Shown: piece after piece, positions 1-9,815 of the stretch
How the letters are laid out: the number at the start of each line of letters is the position of its first letter
Numbering within the stretch: position 1 is the stretch's first letter
NCBI RefSeq assembly: GCF_010119935.1
Contig: NZ_CP048209.1
Span: 124,001-188,000 of the forward strand
Source of the DNA: Paenibacillus lycopersici
GTDB lineage: Bacteria > Bacillota > Bacilli > Paenibacillales > Paenibacillaceae
Length of the DNA stretch: 64,000 nt
Direction: 5' to 3'
The notes under the pieces: generated by a model
Seen by the model: the letters and a program-made list of their open reading frames with translations, nothing else
Database searches by the model: none
Told to the model about the DNA's origin: nothing
Position numbers and translations under genes: made by a program

Positions 1-3000
1 TCGCTTGCGTCGTTGCCTATAACGACCCGCAGCCCTACATCCCCGCTCGCCGCAATTTCTTGCGCTACCCAATCGTCCGGCTGCGGCAAGCCTAGGCTTG
101 CACGGTCATCTACTCCCCATCCCAACGCATCATAGGTCTTGGAAGCGCTAGACGTCAGATCGGGACGTTCCCGCCGAATCTGCGTTACTTTGTGCGTAAT
201 GCCCCACTGGGAATAGGCCGCACAAGCATCCAGCATCGCAACCATGGCTCCCGATCGGCTAAGCAGCTCCTCTTCATAGTAGATGGCCAGCCGTTCGCAA
301 GCGATGCCTTCCAAGAGCCCGTTCTTCTCCGCTCTCGCCTGCTTGGCCGCCGACCAGTATTCGTTCAGCACATCGCTAGGCTTGCCTGCGATCCTCTCCC
401 ACTCCGCCTGTAACAGCTTATGCGCGGAGGAGTTCACGCCGAGGTATCCTTCCCATCTCGTCATCTTGCGTAATTGCTTGCGCAGCGCTTGCCTAATGCG
501 CTTGCGTTCGCGCGAGTCTGCGTAAGGATAGGAAGCAGCTAATGCCAACGTCTCGTGCACGCGATGCTTGCGAATTCTTACCCAGTCTGCCCCCATCTCA
601 TTGCCCCGGGCTCGCTTAGCCCAATAGAGTGCCTCCCGGTAACGACCGGACACGGCGGCCGCTTCCAGCTTACAGCAATAACTGAAGTTGTCGTCGGACT
701 GCCATTCGCTTGGCGTGATGCCCGAATTCGGAATCGCGATGAACCGCTCCATCTTCGTTTCGTCTCGAAGGGCGGCCGCATAGCCGCTGGCAATGAGGGC
801 AATCTCCGTCGTCTTCTCATTTGCTTTAGGCCGCACGCGCTTGGCGAAGTAATCCAGTAACGCTTCGAGCTTGTACACGTCGCCGGTGTGCGTAATGAAG
901 CAAGTCACGACGGACATGTTGACGAAGCCGTTATCCCCGGATTCCAATCCCCGGCGCAGCGCTTGCTCCAGATAGGACCAGCCTTCTGCGGGATTCTCCA
1001 TTTGGACGGACATTCCTTTAATGTACGCCAACCGATATCCGTAGCGCGAAGTCGATAAATTCAGCTCCGGCAGATTCACCAACTCGTTGAACAAGGAGCC
1101 TCGCATGAAGCCCGGAAGCGCCCTTTGCAGGAGAACCTCATACATCCCGATGAGGCAGACCAGCGCCTCGTTCATTCCCTCGCCGATTCCATAACGAATG
1201 AATCGGGCGTACAACACCATGGAGGCTGCCGGACTGTATACGATCATGGGAAAAGCAAGCTCCAACATGAGGCCGCACAGCGCTTCGAAATCCGAATCCG
1301 GATGAGCATGGCGAGACGGAAGCTGACGAAGCTTGCGGGATAATACAAACCGGGTCTGCAGCAATTCCTTGATGGTCAACGGAACGGAAGGATGCGCGTT
1401 AATCTTCCATCCGTATTCCCTTAGCGCGTCGCCGACATACCGAATGACAGACCCGTCGTTCTCGAACACATGGAGTTGAATGAGCACCGTCCAAATCCGA
1501 GCACGTTCGGCCCGGCTTAACCTCTCGCCGCGACTCTTCAAGTCCAGCAACAAATCCCGCGCTTGTACCCTCTCGCCGCGCATATACAAAGCCCAGGATT
1601 GCATGACCTTCAAACGGTAATACGCCGATCCCGACTCGATTTCCTTCGGTTCTCCCAACAGTCGAAGTCCGGTTTCGGCATAGCGTATCGTCAATGCATA
1701 ATCGGCATGCTCCAGAACCATCAATCCGGCTTGCAGATTATCCTCTGCCAATTGCTTGGCTTCCCGCTCCGGCATCGCCGCGACGCCCAGATTCAGATGG
1801 TCGATCGCCGCCAGCAGCGACGCGCCTTCTCCCTCCTGCAGATCGCTTCTCAATAACTGACCGATACGCCAATGCCGCTGCGCGTTGCGCTCTGCATCGC
1901 AGGCATAGGCCAACCGCCGCAGATGGTCATGCAAGAATACATACGAACGATCCCGACCGTTGCCCGGCGGCATCTTCTGATCTTCGCATCCGACGATTCC
2001 TTCCGTCTCCGCGACGCGAAGCTTGACCATTGCCTCCTCGGGTAGACACCCGGATGCTCCCGCTAGAAGCAACAACCCGAAGGAGGAGCCAATCGCTGCC
2101 CCCATCGCTAACAGTGCCTTCGAATCCTCCGGAAGCTTGGCGTAATGCTCGTTCATCCGCTGAAGATCGGCCTGTGCATTAGGCGCGCTCCGCACGGCGT
2201 CCTCATCCCACGTCCATTGCCGATTCCAATCATCGAAAGCCAGCTTCTTCTCCATAAGCCAGTCTTCCATCAGACGGCGCAGTTCTCTCGGGGAACCTCC
2301 CGTACGATTGTACGCTGCCCTGGCCAACAGGCGGGTGCGGAGGGAGCGATCGTGCAGCGTATCCGCAATGTAACGCCAGACTTCCTCGTAGCCAAGCGGC
2401 AGCAGCGCTACCCGCTCCTCCGGATAGTCGTTCATCCGATCCGTAAGCCAAGAAGCCGCCGTCGCGTTAGCCTCCCGGCGCGCGAGTGCGATACCGCAAG
2501 CGCCTATAACCAGGAGCCCCGATACGGCCTTCCCCTGCGCTAACTCGCGCAATACTTCAAGCGTGCCTGCATCGGCATGCTCCAAGCGATCGATGAACAG
2601 CACAAGCGCAGGGAGACATTCCGTCAAGCAACGAAGAAGTCTAGGGAGTATGAAACCAAAGCGTCTATTATTTTCCCCCTCATCTTCGACGACGGATATT
2701 GTCCCCAGTGTCCGGAACAGCGGCTGGGCTTCGGGCAATAGCGCTGCGATCGTCCGCTGTTCCCGGCCGAATTCGGTCCGCAGTCTTTCCTTCACCTTCT
2801 CTAAGACTTCGGCAGGTTCGCTCCACAATTGCTGAATCCATTGACGCAAGGCTTGAATCAACGGTTCGTAGGTATCGGACTGCCGCGATGCCGAAGATAC
2901 ACCTTCCACGAAGCGTGCCCCACGCCGTATTGCGATATGCCGCAAGTCCTGAACAAGCGTCGTTATGCCGCTCCCCGCCTCGCCGACGACCCAGCGCAGC

Positions 3001-3665
3001 GATTGACCTCCGCCTATGGCCATCTCCAGCCCGGATTCCAGTTGTCTTATGGCATCCTCTCGGCCGTACCGCGCTTCCGAGAAGCGTAACGTACGCCGTG
3101 CGTCCAATCGGCCAAGCTCGAATGGTGACAACTTGCCGTCTGCAGTCAGCAGCTTCCGACACTGTTGCAGATCGTCAAGCAGCCCGTAAGCGCTCTGATA
3201 GCGATCCTCGGGCGATTTGGCGAGCAGCTTCGCAATAACCATCTCTATCGGTCCCGTCGCATCCGGCCGGAGCTCGGACAGCGAATGCGGAACCTTCCTA
3301 ATATGCGCGGATTCCCAATCCTCTTGGTTATCGGGCAAGAATGGCAACCGGCCGGTTAGCGCCTCGTAATACATAACGCCCAATGCGTACAGATCGCTGC
3401 GTCCATCCTGAACGCGGCCTAATCTACCGGATTGCTCGGGGGCAAGATACGGCCGTTGCCATTCTAAGCTTTCAGCCAAGCGTGCCGAACCGCCGTCCTG
3501 CGTCACCATTATATTAGCGGGATTCAAACAGCCGATGATCGGAGCCTGTTGATGCTCGCGTCGTACCAACTCCGCTAGCCCATTCGCCAGTTGTATGAAA
3601 TTCACGATTTCTAATCGTGCGCCACCGAGGTAAGAATACAACCGCTCATCGTGTCTAATGATCAT
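1..3665 (-). CDS. Kinase-like / STAND ATPase / TPR signalling protein (partial, C-terminus beyond window)
   Basis: One uninterrupted minus-strand frame of 1221 codons starts at ATG 3663-3665 and runs off the left edge. An in-frame TAG three codons upstream of the ATG excludes a longer start. Residues 1-190 resemble only the C-lobe of a Ser/Thr kinase (YLAPEQSGRLG, DGRSDLYALGVMYYEALTG). The N-lobe is absent, the catalytic loop reads IGCLNPANIMV instead of HRDLKPxN, and no DFG is visible. A STAND/AAA_16-type ATPase follows, with GEAGSGITTL where GxxxxGK[ST] is expected and LFIDRLEHAD where Walker B is expected. From about residue 600 the sequence is helical and TPR-like. In related Firmicutes hybrids this architecture continues into GAF and histidine-kinase or GGDEF domains, which would lie outside the window. 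The architecture call is solid; loss of catalysis is inferred. Confidence 0.75.
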   Translation of the reverse strand, partial: MIIRHDERLYSYLGGARLEIVNFIQLANGLAELVRREHQQAPIIGCLNPANIMVTQDGGSARLAESLEWQRPYLAPEQSGRLGRVQDGRSDLYALGVMYYEALTGRLPFLPDNQEDWESAHIRKVPHSLSELRPDATGPIEMVIAKLLAKSPEDRYQSAYGLLDDLQQCRKLLTADGKLSPFELGRLDARRTLRFSEARYGREDAIRQLESGLEMAIGGGQSLRWVVGEAGSGITTLVQDLRHIAIRRGARFVEGVSSASRQSDTYEPLIQALRQWIQQLWSEPAEVLEKVKERLRTEFGREQRTIAALLPEAQPLFRTLGTISVVEDEGENNRRFGFILPRLLRCLTECLPALVLFIDRLEHADAGTLEVLRELAQGKAVSGLLVIGACGIALARREANATAASWLTDRMNDYPEERVALLPLGYEEVWRYIADTLHDRSLRTRLLARAAYNRTGGSPRELRRLMEDWLMEKKLAFDDWNRQWTWDEDAVRSAPNAQADLQRMNEHYAKLPEDSKALLAMGAAIGSSFGLLLLAGASGCLPEEAMVKLRVAETEGIVGCEDQKMPPGNGRDRSYVFLHDHLRRLAYACDAERNAQRHWRIGQLLRSDLQEGEGASLLAAIDHLNLGVAAMPEREAKQLAEDNLQAGLMVLEHADYALTIRYAETGLRLLGEPKEIESGSAYYRLKVMQSWALYMRGERVQARDLLLDLKSRGERLSRAERARIWTVLIQLHVFENDGSVIRYVGDALREYGWKINAHPSVPLTIKELLQTRFVLSRKLRQLPSRHAHPDSDFEALCGLMLELAFPMIVYSPAASMVLYARFIRYGIGEGMNEALVCLIGMYEVLLQRALPGFMRGSLFNELVNLPELNLSTSRYGYRLAYIKGMSVQMENPAEGWSYLEQALRRGLESGDNGFVNMSVVTCFITHTGDVYKLEALLDYFAKRVRPKANEKTTEIALIASGYAAALRDETKMERFIAIPNSGITPSEWQSDDNFSYCCKLEAAAVSGRYREALYWAKRARGNEMGADWVRIRKHRVHETLALAASYPYADSRERKRIRQALRKQLRKMTRWEGYLGVNSSAHKLLQAEWERIAGKPSDVLNEYWSAAKQARAEKNGLLEGIACERLAIYYEEELLSRSGAMVAMLDACAAYSQWGITHKVTQIRRERPDLTSSASKTYDALGWGVDDRASLGLPQPDDWVAQEIAASGDVGLRVVIGNDAS

Positions 3666-3783
3666 GCAGTCCTATCTATTTAGATATAGGAGTATTCCTT
3701 ATCCTAATTTAACCACAATAATTGTTTATTTGGAATATTCTCAGAGTTCCCTGGATTCCACAAGCCTCGGCCCGAGCAGCACA

Positions 3784-3818
3784 AAAGGGGCCTTCCCTTG
3801 ATCGGAAAAGGCCCCTTT
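3784..3818 (-). terminator. Hairpin downstream of the surface-protein gene
   Basis: An 11-bp perfect stem (AAAGGGGCCTT at 3784-3794 and its complement at 3808-3818) is followed on the minus strand by TTTTGTGCT. It probably terminates transcription from the 4033-8448 gene. The rest of 3666-4032 has no convincing gene. It also holds a small GA-rich palindrome at 3915-3932. Confidence 0.55.
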
Positions 3819-4032
3819 GCGACAGGTGCTATAGCGATAGATCCCCACGACAGGGTCACACGCGATGAACTGCATCCATGGTCGTCGTCGCTGCCGTTAA
3901 CCTGTCGCGTCATGAGGAGATGATTCTCCTCGGATTGGTTCTGAGGAGGACTATCTCATGGTGCTTGCTTGAAGGCAAAGGCGGGAAAGGGTTGACCATT
4001 AATCATCTCGCGTACACGATACTCTTGTTCTT

Positions 4033-7000
4033 CTATTGGCTCTGTTGTGCCAGCAGCTTCAGCAGAACCGTTACAGCCTCTGCTCTTGTCGCTTGGTCTT
4101 GAGGAGCAAACCGGTTTGCCCCTTTGCCTTGCACAATGCCCTGCGCTTCCATTTCGGCCACTGCACCTTTCGCCCATGCCGGAATGGCTTGGTCGTCTGC
4201 GAATTCCGTTGCGTCAACCGATTTGACATCCAGTTTCAGCGCTCTTGCGAGCATGACAGCCATCTCCGCACGGGTAATCGGTGCGTTCGGGCGGAAACTG
4301 CCGTCTACATCCCCTTTGATGATGCCAAGTTCTACAGCTTGCGCGATTGCCTTCTGCGCCCATGCTCCGTTCTCCGCTGCATCCGTGAACGTCAGCGCCG
4401 TTCCTTCAACTTGCGGCTTTAACGCATTTATCAGCATAACCGCAAACTCCGCACGCGTGACGGTTTGATTCGGTTTAAACGTACCGTCCTGGTAACCATT
4501 GACGATGCCGTCGCTCACCGCTTGCTTGATGCTAGCTTCTGCCCAATGTCCCTGAATATCGCTGAAGCTCGGCACACCGATCGGCACTCGGGTCGGCGCT
4601 ACGGGCGTCACACTCGCCGATGCGGCCGATGCGGCTGATTCGCCTGCGGAATTCGTCGCCGTGACTTGGAACGTATACGCCGTGCCATTCGTCAACCCCG
4701 TAACCGTGATCGGACTCGCGGTCGTACTTGTTTCCGTTACATTCCCTGGACTCGACGTGACCGTATACAGCGTGATCGCACTTCCCCCATCGCTCGCCGG
4801 AGCCGTAAAACTCACCGTCGCCGTGCCGTTCCCTGCAATTGCCGTTACGCCAGTCGGCGCACTCGGCACACCGATCGGCGCGACGGTCAGCACTCCGGGT
4901 GGCGCTACGGGCGGCGCTACGGGCGTCACACTCGCCGATGCGGCCGATGCCGCTGATTCGCCTGCGGAATTCGTCGCCGTGACTTGGAACGTATACGCCG
5001 TGCCATTCGTCAACCCCGTGACCGTGATCGGACCCGCGGTCGTACTTGTTTCCGTTACATTCCCTGGACTCGACGTGACCGTATACAGCGTGATCGTACT
5101 TCCCCCATCGCTCGCCGGAGCCGTAAAACTCACCGTCGCCGTGCCGTTCCCCGCAGTTGCCGTTACGCCAGTCGGCGCACCCGGCACACCGATCGGCGCT
5201 ACGGGCGTCACACTCGCCGATGCGGCCGATGCCGCTGATTCGCCTGCGGAATTCGTCGCCGTGACTTGGAACGTATATGCCGTGCCATTCGTCAACCCCG
5301 TAACCGTGATCGGACCCGCGGTCGTACTTGTTTCCGTTACATTCCCTGGACTCGACGTGACCGTATACAGCGTGATCGTACTTCCCCCATCGCTCGCCGG
5401 AGCCGTGAAACTCACCGTCGCCGTGCCGTTCCCCGCAGTTGCCGTTACGCCAGTCGGCGCACTCGGCACACCGATCGGCGCGACGGGCGTCACACTCGCC
5501 GATGCGGCCGATGCCGCTGATTCGCCTGCGGAATTCGTCGCCGTGACTTGGAACGTATACGCCGTGCCATTCGTCAACCCCGTGACCGTGATCGGACCCG
5601 CGGTCGTACTTGTTTCCGTTACATTCCCTGGACTCGACGTGACCGTATACAGCGTGATCGCACTTCCCCCATCGCTCGCCGGAGCCGTGAAACTCACCGT
5701 CGCCGTGCCGTTCCCCGCAGTTGCCGTTACGCCAGTTGGCGCACTCGGCACACCGATCGGCGCGACGGGCGTCACACTCGCCGATACGGCCGATGCCGCT
5801 GATTCGCCTGCGGAATTCGTCGCCGTGACTTGGAACGTATACGCCGTGCCATTCGTCAACCCCGTGACCGTGATCGGACCCGCGGTCGTACTTGTTTCCG
5901 TTACATTCCCTGGACTCGACGTGACCGTATACAGCGTGATCGCACTTCCCCCATCGCTCGCCGGAGCCGTGAAACGCACCGTCGCCGTGCCGTTCCCCGC
6001 AGTTGCCGTTACGCCAGTCGGCGCACCCGGCACACCGATCGGCACGACGGGCGTCACACTCGCCGATGCGGCCGATGCCGCTGATTCGCCTGCGGAATTC
6101 GTCGCCGTGACTTGGAACGTATACGCCGTGCCATTCGTCAACCCCGTGACCGTGATCGGACTCGCGGTCGTACTTGTTTCCGTTACATTCCCTGGACTCG
6201 ACGTGACCGTATACAGCGTGATCGCACTTCCCCCGTCGCTCGCCGGAGCCGTAAAACTCACCGTCGCCGTGCCGTTCCCTGCAATTGCCGTTACGCCAGT
6301 CGGCGCACCCGGCACACCGATCGGCGCGACGGGCGTCACACTCGCCGATGCGGCCGATCCCACTGATTCGCCTACGGAGTTCGTCGCCGTGACTTGGAAC
6401 GTATACGCCGTGCCATTCGTCAACCCCGTGACCGTGATCGGACCCGCGGTCGTACTTGTTTCCGTTACATTCCCTGGACTCGACGTGACCGTATACAGCG
6501 TGATCGTACTTCCCCCATCACTCGCCGGAGCCGTAAAACTCACCGTCGCCGTGCCGTTCCCTGCAATTGCCGTTACGCCAGTCGGCGCACCCGGCACACC
6601 GATCGGCGCGACGGGCGTCACACTCGCCGATGCGGCCGATCCCACTGATTCGCCTACGGAGTTCGTCGCCGTGACTTGGAACGTATACGCCGTGCCATTC
6701 GTCAACCCCGTGACCGTGATCGGACCCGCGGTCGTACTTGTTTCCGTTACATTCCCTGGACTCGACGTGACCGTATACAGCGTGATCGTACTTCCCCCAT
6801 CACTCGCCGGAGCCGTAAAACTCACCGTCGCCGTGCCGTTCCCTGCAGTTGCCGTTACGCCAGTCGGAGCACTCGGCACAGAAACAATGTTAAACGGATT
6901 TGAATAAGCATATCCTGCGCCATGAGCCGGATTCAAATCGTCAACACGAACGTGCAAATACCACGCGCCTCCAGTCGGCGGCGTTGAAATCGTTTCTCCG

Positions 7001-8448
7001 CTCGTGAACTCCACCCACTCCACGTCTGGCCCCCATTCTGGTGCCGTTACCGATGTAGACCATTGGTAATATGTTTTAACTAATGAGATCAAAGCAGGTA
7101 CGACTACCGTTACCTTCGTTGAACTAGCTCGTGTTCCCTCGGATACACCGTTTGGAGCATAGCTGACCCCGGCAGACAATATATTTATAAATTTTTTCCC
7201 ATTCGCAGAAGCATACGTCTTCGCTGATGAAGGGTCAAAAGCTATCACCGAAAAATCCACTAAGGAATCAAACGCATTAACTTCTATTATTGTTGAATTG
7301 CCTTCAACAATCACATTCGTTAAGGGGTTAATAAAAAATGCATACCCTCTTATGCTCGTTACACTGTTCGGGATCGTCACACTCGTTAATTGGTTCGTAT
7401 TAAATGCAGCACGTCCTATGCTCGTTACACTGTTCGGGATCGTCACACTCGTTAATTGGTTCGTAGCAAATGTACCTTCTTCTATGCTCGTTACATTGTT
7501 CGAGATCGTCACACTCGTTAATTGGTTAGTAGCAAATGCATAAGCTCCTATACTTGTTACACTGTTCGGGATCGTCACACTCGTTAAGCTGTTATGATAA
7601 AATGCATAAGCTCCTATACTCGTTACACTGTTCGGGATCGTCACACTCGTTAATGGGTTAGAATCAAATGCATGATCTCCTATGCTCGTTACACCGTTCG
7701 AGATCGTCACACTCGTTAAGCTGTCCTGATAAAATGCATAAACTCCTATGCTCGTTACACTGTTCGGGATCGTCACACTCGTTAATGGGTTACCAGCAAA
7801 TGCATAAACTCCTATGCTCGTTACACTGTTCGGGATCGTCACACTCGTTAAGCTGTTGGAATAAAATACATAATCCCCTATGCTCGTTACACTGCTCGGG
7901 ATTGTCGCACTCGTTAAGTGGTTAGCAGCAAATGCAGAAGACCCTATGCTCGTTACACTGTTCGGGATCGTCACACTCGTTAAGCTGTTAGCAGAAAATG
8001 CAGAAGACCCTATGCTCATTACACTGTTCGGGATCGTCACACTCGTTAAGCTGTTATGATAAAATGAAGATTTTCCTATGCTCGTTACACTATTCGGGAT
8101 CGTCACACTCGTTAAGCCGTTATAATAAAATGCTTCATCTCCTATGCTCGTTACACTGTTCGGGATCGTTACACTCGTTAAGCCTTTATAATAAAATGCT
8201 TTATCTCCTATGCCCGTAACTGGATATCCACCTAGCGAAGCAGGAATATTAATCACTTTATTCGTTCCTGTATAGCTTGTAATGGTTGCGACTGAGCCAT
8301 TTATTGCGTATACATAATCTCCGGATACATCCGCATTCGCCTCCCGAATATGACCTCCTGCCCACGAACCTAGCGAAATCAGTGCCAGCGCGAGCAGACT
8401 AATCGTCAACTTCCTTTTTTTTGAAAAACTCCCTCGCATATGACTCAT
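4033..8448 (-). CDS. SLH-anchored surface protein with BspA-type LRRs and eight FN3 repeats
   Basis: A 1471-residue secreted protein. Residues 1-40 form a signal peptide ([20 protein letters not shown], cleavage near ANA). Residues 70-385 carry about fourteen 23-residue BspA-type leucine-rich repeats built on [15 protein letters not shown] unique region (385-518) follows, then eight 94-residue fibronectin type III modules (518-1290), and three SLH domains (1290-1471; [33 protein letters not shown]). SLH domains bind pyruvylated secondary cell-wall polymer, so the protein is most likely held on the cell wall and presents the LRR and FN3 regions outward, perhaps for adhesion or substrate binding. 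ATG 8448 has a very close SD (AAGAAGG); ATG 8439 is equally possible. The LRR and FN3 DNA repeats are nearly identical, which makes copy-number change likely. Confidence 0.9.
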   Translation of the reverse strand: MSHMRGSFSKKRKLTISLLALALISLGSWAGGHIREANADVSGDYVYAINGSVATITSYTGTNKVINIPASLGGYPVTGIGDKAFYYKGLTSVTIPNSVTSIGDEAFYYNGLTSVTIPNSVTSIGKSSFYHNSLTSVTIPNSVMSIGSSAFSANSLTSVTIPNSVTSIGSSAFAANHLTSATIPSSVTSIGDYVFYSNSLTSVTIPNSVTSIGVYAFAGNPLTSVTIPNSVTSIGVYAFYQDSLTSVTISNGVTSIGDHAFDSNPLTSVTIPNSVTSIGAYAFYHNSLTSVTIPNSVTSIGAYAFATNQLTSVTISNNVTSIEEGTFATNQLTSVTIPNSVTSIGRAAFNTNQLTSVTIPNSVTSIRGYAFFINPLTNVIVEGNSTIIEVNAFDSLVDFSVIAFDPSSAKTYASANGKKFINILSAGVSYAPNGVSEGTRASSTKVTVVVPALISLVKTYYQWSTSVTAPEWGPDVEWVEFTSGETISTPPTGGAWYLHVRVDDLNPAHGAGYAYSNPFNIVSVPSAPTGVTATAGNGTATVSFTAPASDGGSTITLYTVTSSPGNVTETSTTAGPITVTGLTNGTAYTFQVTATNSVGESVGSAASASVTPVAPIGVPGAPTGVTAIAGNGTATVSFTAPASDGGSTITLYTVTSSPGNVTETSTTAGPITVTGLTNGTAYTFQVTATNSVGESVGSAASASVTPVAPIGVPGAPTGVTAIAGNGTATVSFTAPASDGGSAITLYTVTSSPGNVTETSTTASPITVTGLTNGTAYTFQVTATNSAGESAASAASASVTPVVPIGVPGAPTGVTATAGNGTATVRFTAPASDGGSAITLYTVTSSPGNVTETSTTAGPITVTGLTNGTAYTFQVTATNSAGESAASAVSASVTPVAPIGVPSAPTGVTATAGNGTATVSFTAPASDGGSAITLYTVTSSPGNVTETSTTAGPITVTGLTNGTAYTFQVTATNSAGESAASAASASVTPVAPIGVPSAPTGVTATAGNGTATVSFTAPASDGGSTITLYTVTSSPGNVTETSTTAGPITVTGLTNGTAYTFQVTATNSAGESAASAASASVTPVAPIGVPGAPTGVTATAGNGTATVSFTAPASDGGSTITLYTVTSSPGNVTETSTTAGPITVTGLTNGTAYTFQVTATNSAGESAASAASASVTPVAPPVAPPGVLTVAPIGVPSAPTGVTAIAGNGTATVSFTAPASDGGSAITLYTVTSSPGNVTETSTTASPITVTGLTNGTAYTFQVTATNSAGESAASAASASVTPVAPTRVPIGVPSFSDIQGHWAEASIKQAVSDGIVNGYQDGTFKPNQTVTRAEFAVMLINALKPQVEGTALTFTDAAENGAWAQKAIAQAVELGIIKGDVDGSFRPNAPITRAEMAVMLARALKLDVKSVDATEFADDQAIPAWAKGAVAEMEAQGIVQGKGANRFAPQDQATRAEAVTVLLKLLAQQSQ
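4580..6895 (-). repeat. Tandem 282-bp FN3-coding repeats (8 units)
   Basis: Eight copies of a 94-codon module repeat with a strict 282-bp period. The most C-terminal spacing is 318 bp because an extra 36 bp encodes a proline-rich linker ([12 protein letters not shown]). Units differ by only a few substitutions, including at silent sites, so they have been homogenised or duplicated recently. Confidence 0.9.
7300..8240 (-). repeat. Tandem 69-bp LRR-coding repeats (about 14 units)
   Basis: A 23-codon unit recurs about every 69 bp. The [14 protein letters not shown] half is almost invariant and the following 8-9 residues vary (for example [27 protein letters not shown]). The pattern is that of BspA-like LRR_5 proteins. 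Confidence 0.9.
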
Positions 8449-8535
8449 GCACCTTCTTCATTATTATTTGCCAAGCGTTAAATGGCTATTTCCGGTGATA
8501 CTTGGGGATGTGCGCACGTGTAATGGGTTTGACGC

Positions 8536-8730
8536 TTACACATAAGGAGTACCGCTGCTGTCTATCACTGTCGATGCATAAGCAACAACTCCTCCCGAGA
8601 AATCCGTACTGCCTACGGGCTGCCAATCCTAAACGCCAGCCACCTCCACCATAGCCTGCTGCGTAGGCAACAGGGGAACAAACATGCTGATGAGCAGCAT
8701 CCAAATCCAACCCCGTTTTTTACGTTTCAC
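8536..8730 (-). pseudogene. Remnant of a secreted repeat-protein gene
   Basis: From GTG 8730 the minus strand encodes a clear signal peptide (VKRKKRGWIWMLLISMFVPL, then LPTQQAMVEVAGV) and meets TAG at 8629-8631. The same frame continues after the stop with DWQPVGSTDFSGGVVAYAST and VIDSSGTPYV, ending at TAA 8536. That second part looks like one WxxVG...GFS...Y.SL..DSSGTPYV repeat, as found in large secreted or SLH proteins of Paenibacillaceae. The fragment sits immediately upstream of the SLH surface gene, so it is probably a collapsed paralogous surface gene. The signal peptide is clear; the repeat assignment is from memory of the family. Confidence 0.5.
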
Positions 8731-8799
8731 ATCACTACTTCTTGTGTTCATCCTCATGCCTCCTGCAAGGGTTCATGCGCGAGATCTTCGCGTAACAAG

Positions 8800-8857
8800 A
8801 CAAAAGCCTATTATTCGACTCTATCAAGACATGATAGAACGAATAATAGGCTTTTGT
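8800..8857. terminator. Large bidirectional hairpin
   Basis: An 18-bp perfect inverted repeat (8800-8817 with 8840-8857) encloses a second 7-bp stem (8820-8826 with 8832-8838). The outer arms begin and end with A and T runs (ACAAAAGCC...GGCTTTTGT), so it could stop transcription from either side. It most plausibly insulates the tetR-like gene from the surface-protein locus. 8858-8946 shows nothing else. Confidence 0.6.
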
Positions 8858-8946
8858 AGTCCTACGAAAGTCGTACGAAGTCAGAAAAACAGGTTGGCCC
8901 GTTCACCTCGGGGAGCCCCTGATAGACCTCTGCAACATTTTATTGT

Positions 8947-9075
8947 TTAATCCGCCGAGTGGAAGGGAAGAAGCCTATCGGCATAAATGGCCCTCCGTTC
9001 GGCTGCGATGCGCTCTACGTATTGCAGATGCGTGATTTGCTCTTGCAAGTAGTTGATATGCTTCGTCAGCAGATC
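8947..9075 (-). pseudogene. Possible tail of another regulator fused out of frame behind tetR
   Basis: In the frame shifted relative to the tetR-like gene, just past its stop, the minus strand encodes LLTKHINYLQEQITHLQYVE followed by RIAAERRAIYADRLLPFHSAD, ending at TAA 8947. The heptad-like leucine pattern resembles the C-terminal coiled coil of MerR-type regulators. No start or DNA-binding domain is present. It may be the end of a gene lost by deletion, or chance. Confidence 0.25.
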
Positions 9076-9650
9076 TGGCCGATTAGCCCATACAGCATAA
9101 GCTTGTACAACTCGTCGGCTTTCGTTCTAAATTCGGAAGCCGTTCCCCATTGATCCTGTATACCGGCTATGGCTTGCAAATACTCCAACACGGTCTCTGT
9201 AGAGATTGAGGAGTCGATTGACCCTTCCTCTCTGCCGCTCTCAATGAATACGCTTAGTATATCCATCCGAATTTCTTTCGCGCTTTCACTAAATAACTGG
9301 ATAAACACTTTATCGTCTATCGCTTCCTTAGAGAAATAGCGATCCAATAGTTGATTCGGCATTTCGGCGCATAGCGCTACAGCTCGTAACAGCTTATCTT
9401 TGAAGCCAACCTCTTCTTTCATCAGGCATTCTACGGCTTGCGTCGTTTCCCGAATCAGAATTCGCATGCATTCCTTAACTAGCCCTTCCTTGTTTCCAAA
9501 ATAATTATAGATCGACACGGAGGAGACTCCTGAGGTCGCCGCTAACTCATTAATACTGACATTCGTGTAGCCTTTTTCTCGGAATAGCTCAAGCGCTGAT
9601 TGAATAATTGCGTCTTTCTTCTTATTCGTTCTGGCTTCGTATTTATTCAC
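9066..9650 (-). CDS. TetR/AcrR-family transcriptional regulator
   Basis: A 194-residue protein of typical TetR length. Residues 10-55 form the helix-turn-helix DNA-binding domain (KKDAIIQSALELFREKGYTN, then INELAATSGVSSVSIYNYFG). The all-helical C-terminus would bind an unknown ligand. The start is GTG 9650, preceded by AAGGGG. It diverges from a ketopantoate-reductase-like gene across 165 bp containing two matching inverted repeats, so it most likely represses itself and that neighbour. The last residues (LMLYGLIGQIC) overlap a possible remnant of another gene, so its natural C-terminus may have been altered. Confidence 0.9.
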   Translation of the reverse strand: MNKYEARTNKKKDAIIQSALELFREKGYTNVSINELAATSGVSSVSIYNYFGNKEGLVKECMRILIRETTQAVECLMKEEVGFKDKLLRAVALCAEMPNQLLDRYFSKEAIDDKVFIQLFSESAKEIRMDILSVFIESGREEGSIDSSISTETVLEYLQAIAGIQDQWGTASEFRTKADELYKLMLYGLIGQIC

Positions 9651-9701
9651 GTGTTTACCCCTTTGAACATGGATATCATTATTATCTCATACTCTGCTTA
9701 G

Positions 9702-9731
9702 TTTTTAAACATTATGCGTTATATTTAAAAA
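9702..9731. promoter_or_regulatory. Inverted-repeat operator 1
   Basis: Half-sites TTTTTAAA (9702-9709) and TTTAAAAA (9724-9731) are separated by 14 bp and flanked by G and C. The site lies between the divergent genes on the tetR side. The identical geometry of operator 2, 64 bp away, argues against chance AT-richness. Confidence 0.55.
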
Positions 9732-9735
9732 CAAA

Positions 9736-9764
9736 TTGACATAAATTATCCTCTCAGATATATT
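9736..9764 (+). promoter_or_regulatory. Promoter of the ketopantoate-reductase-like gene
   Basis: A consensus -35 TTGACA (9736-9741), 17-bp spacer and -10 TATATT (9759-9764) lie 52 bp before the ATG at 9816. Operator 2 begins 2 bp after the -10 and covers the expected start site, so a bound repressor would block it. Confidence 0.7.
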
Positions 9765-9765
9765 A

Positions 9766-9795
9766 TTTTTAAATATGACTTACTTAATTTAAAAA
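9766..9795. promoter_or_regulatory. Inverted-repeat operator 2
   Basis: TTTTTAAA (9766-9773), a 14-bp spacer and TTTAAAAA (9788-9795) repeat the exact half-sites and spacing of operator 1. The site covers the transcription start region of the 9816 gene. Confidence 0.55.
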
Positions 9796-9815
9796 CTAAT
9801 CTGGGGGTAACCTTT

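Noticed and set aside
4661..6907. Long plus-strand open frame (748 codons) opposite the FN3 repeats
   Set aside because: It is the antisense shadow of eight identical repeats; lack of stops in one unit is copied eight times. There is no SD, and the minus-strand FN3/SLH domains are clear.
4580..8240. CRISPR array
   Set aside because: Repeat periods (282 and 69 bp) are continuous coding units with no spacers and no cas genes.
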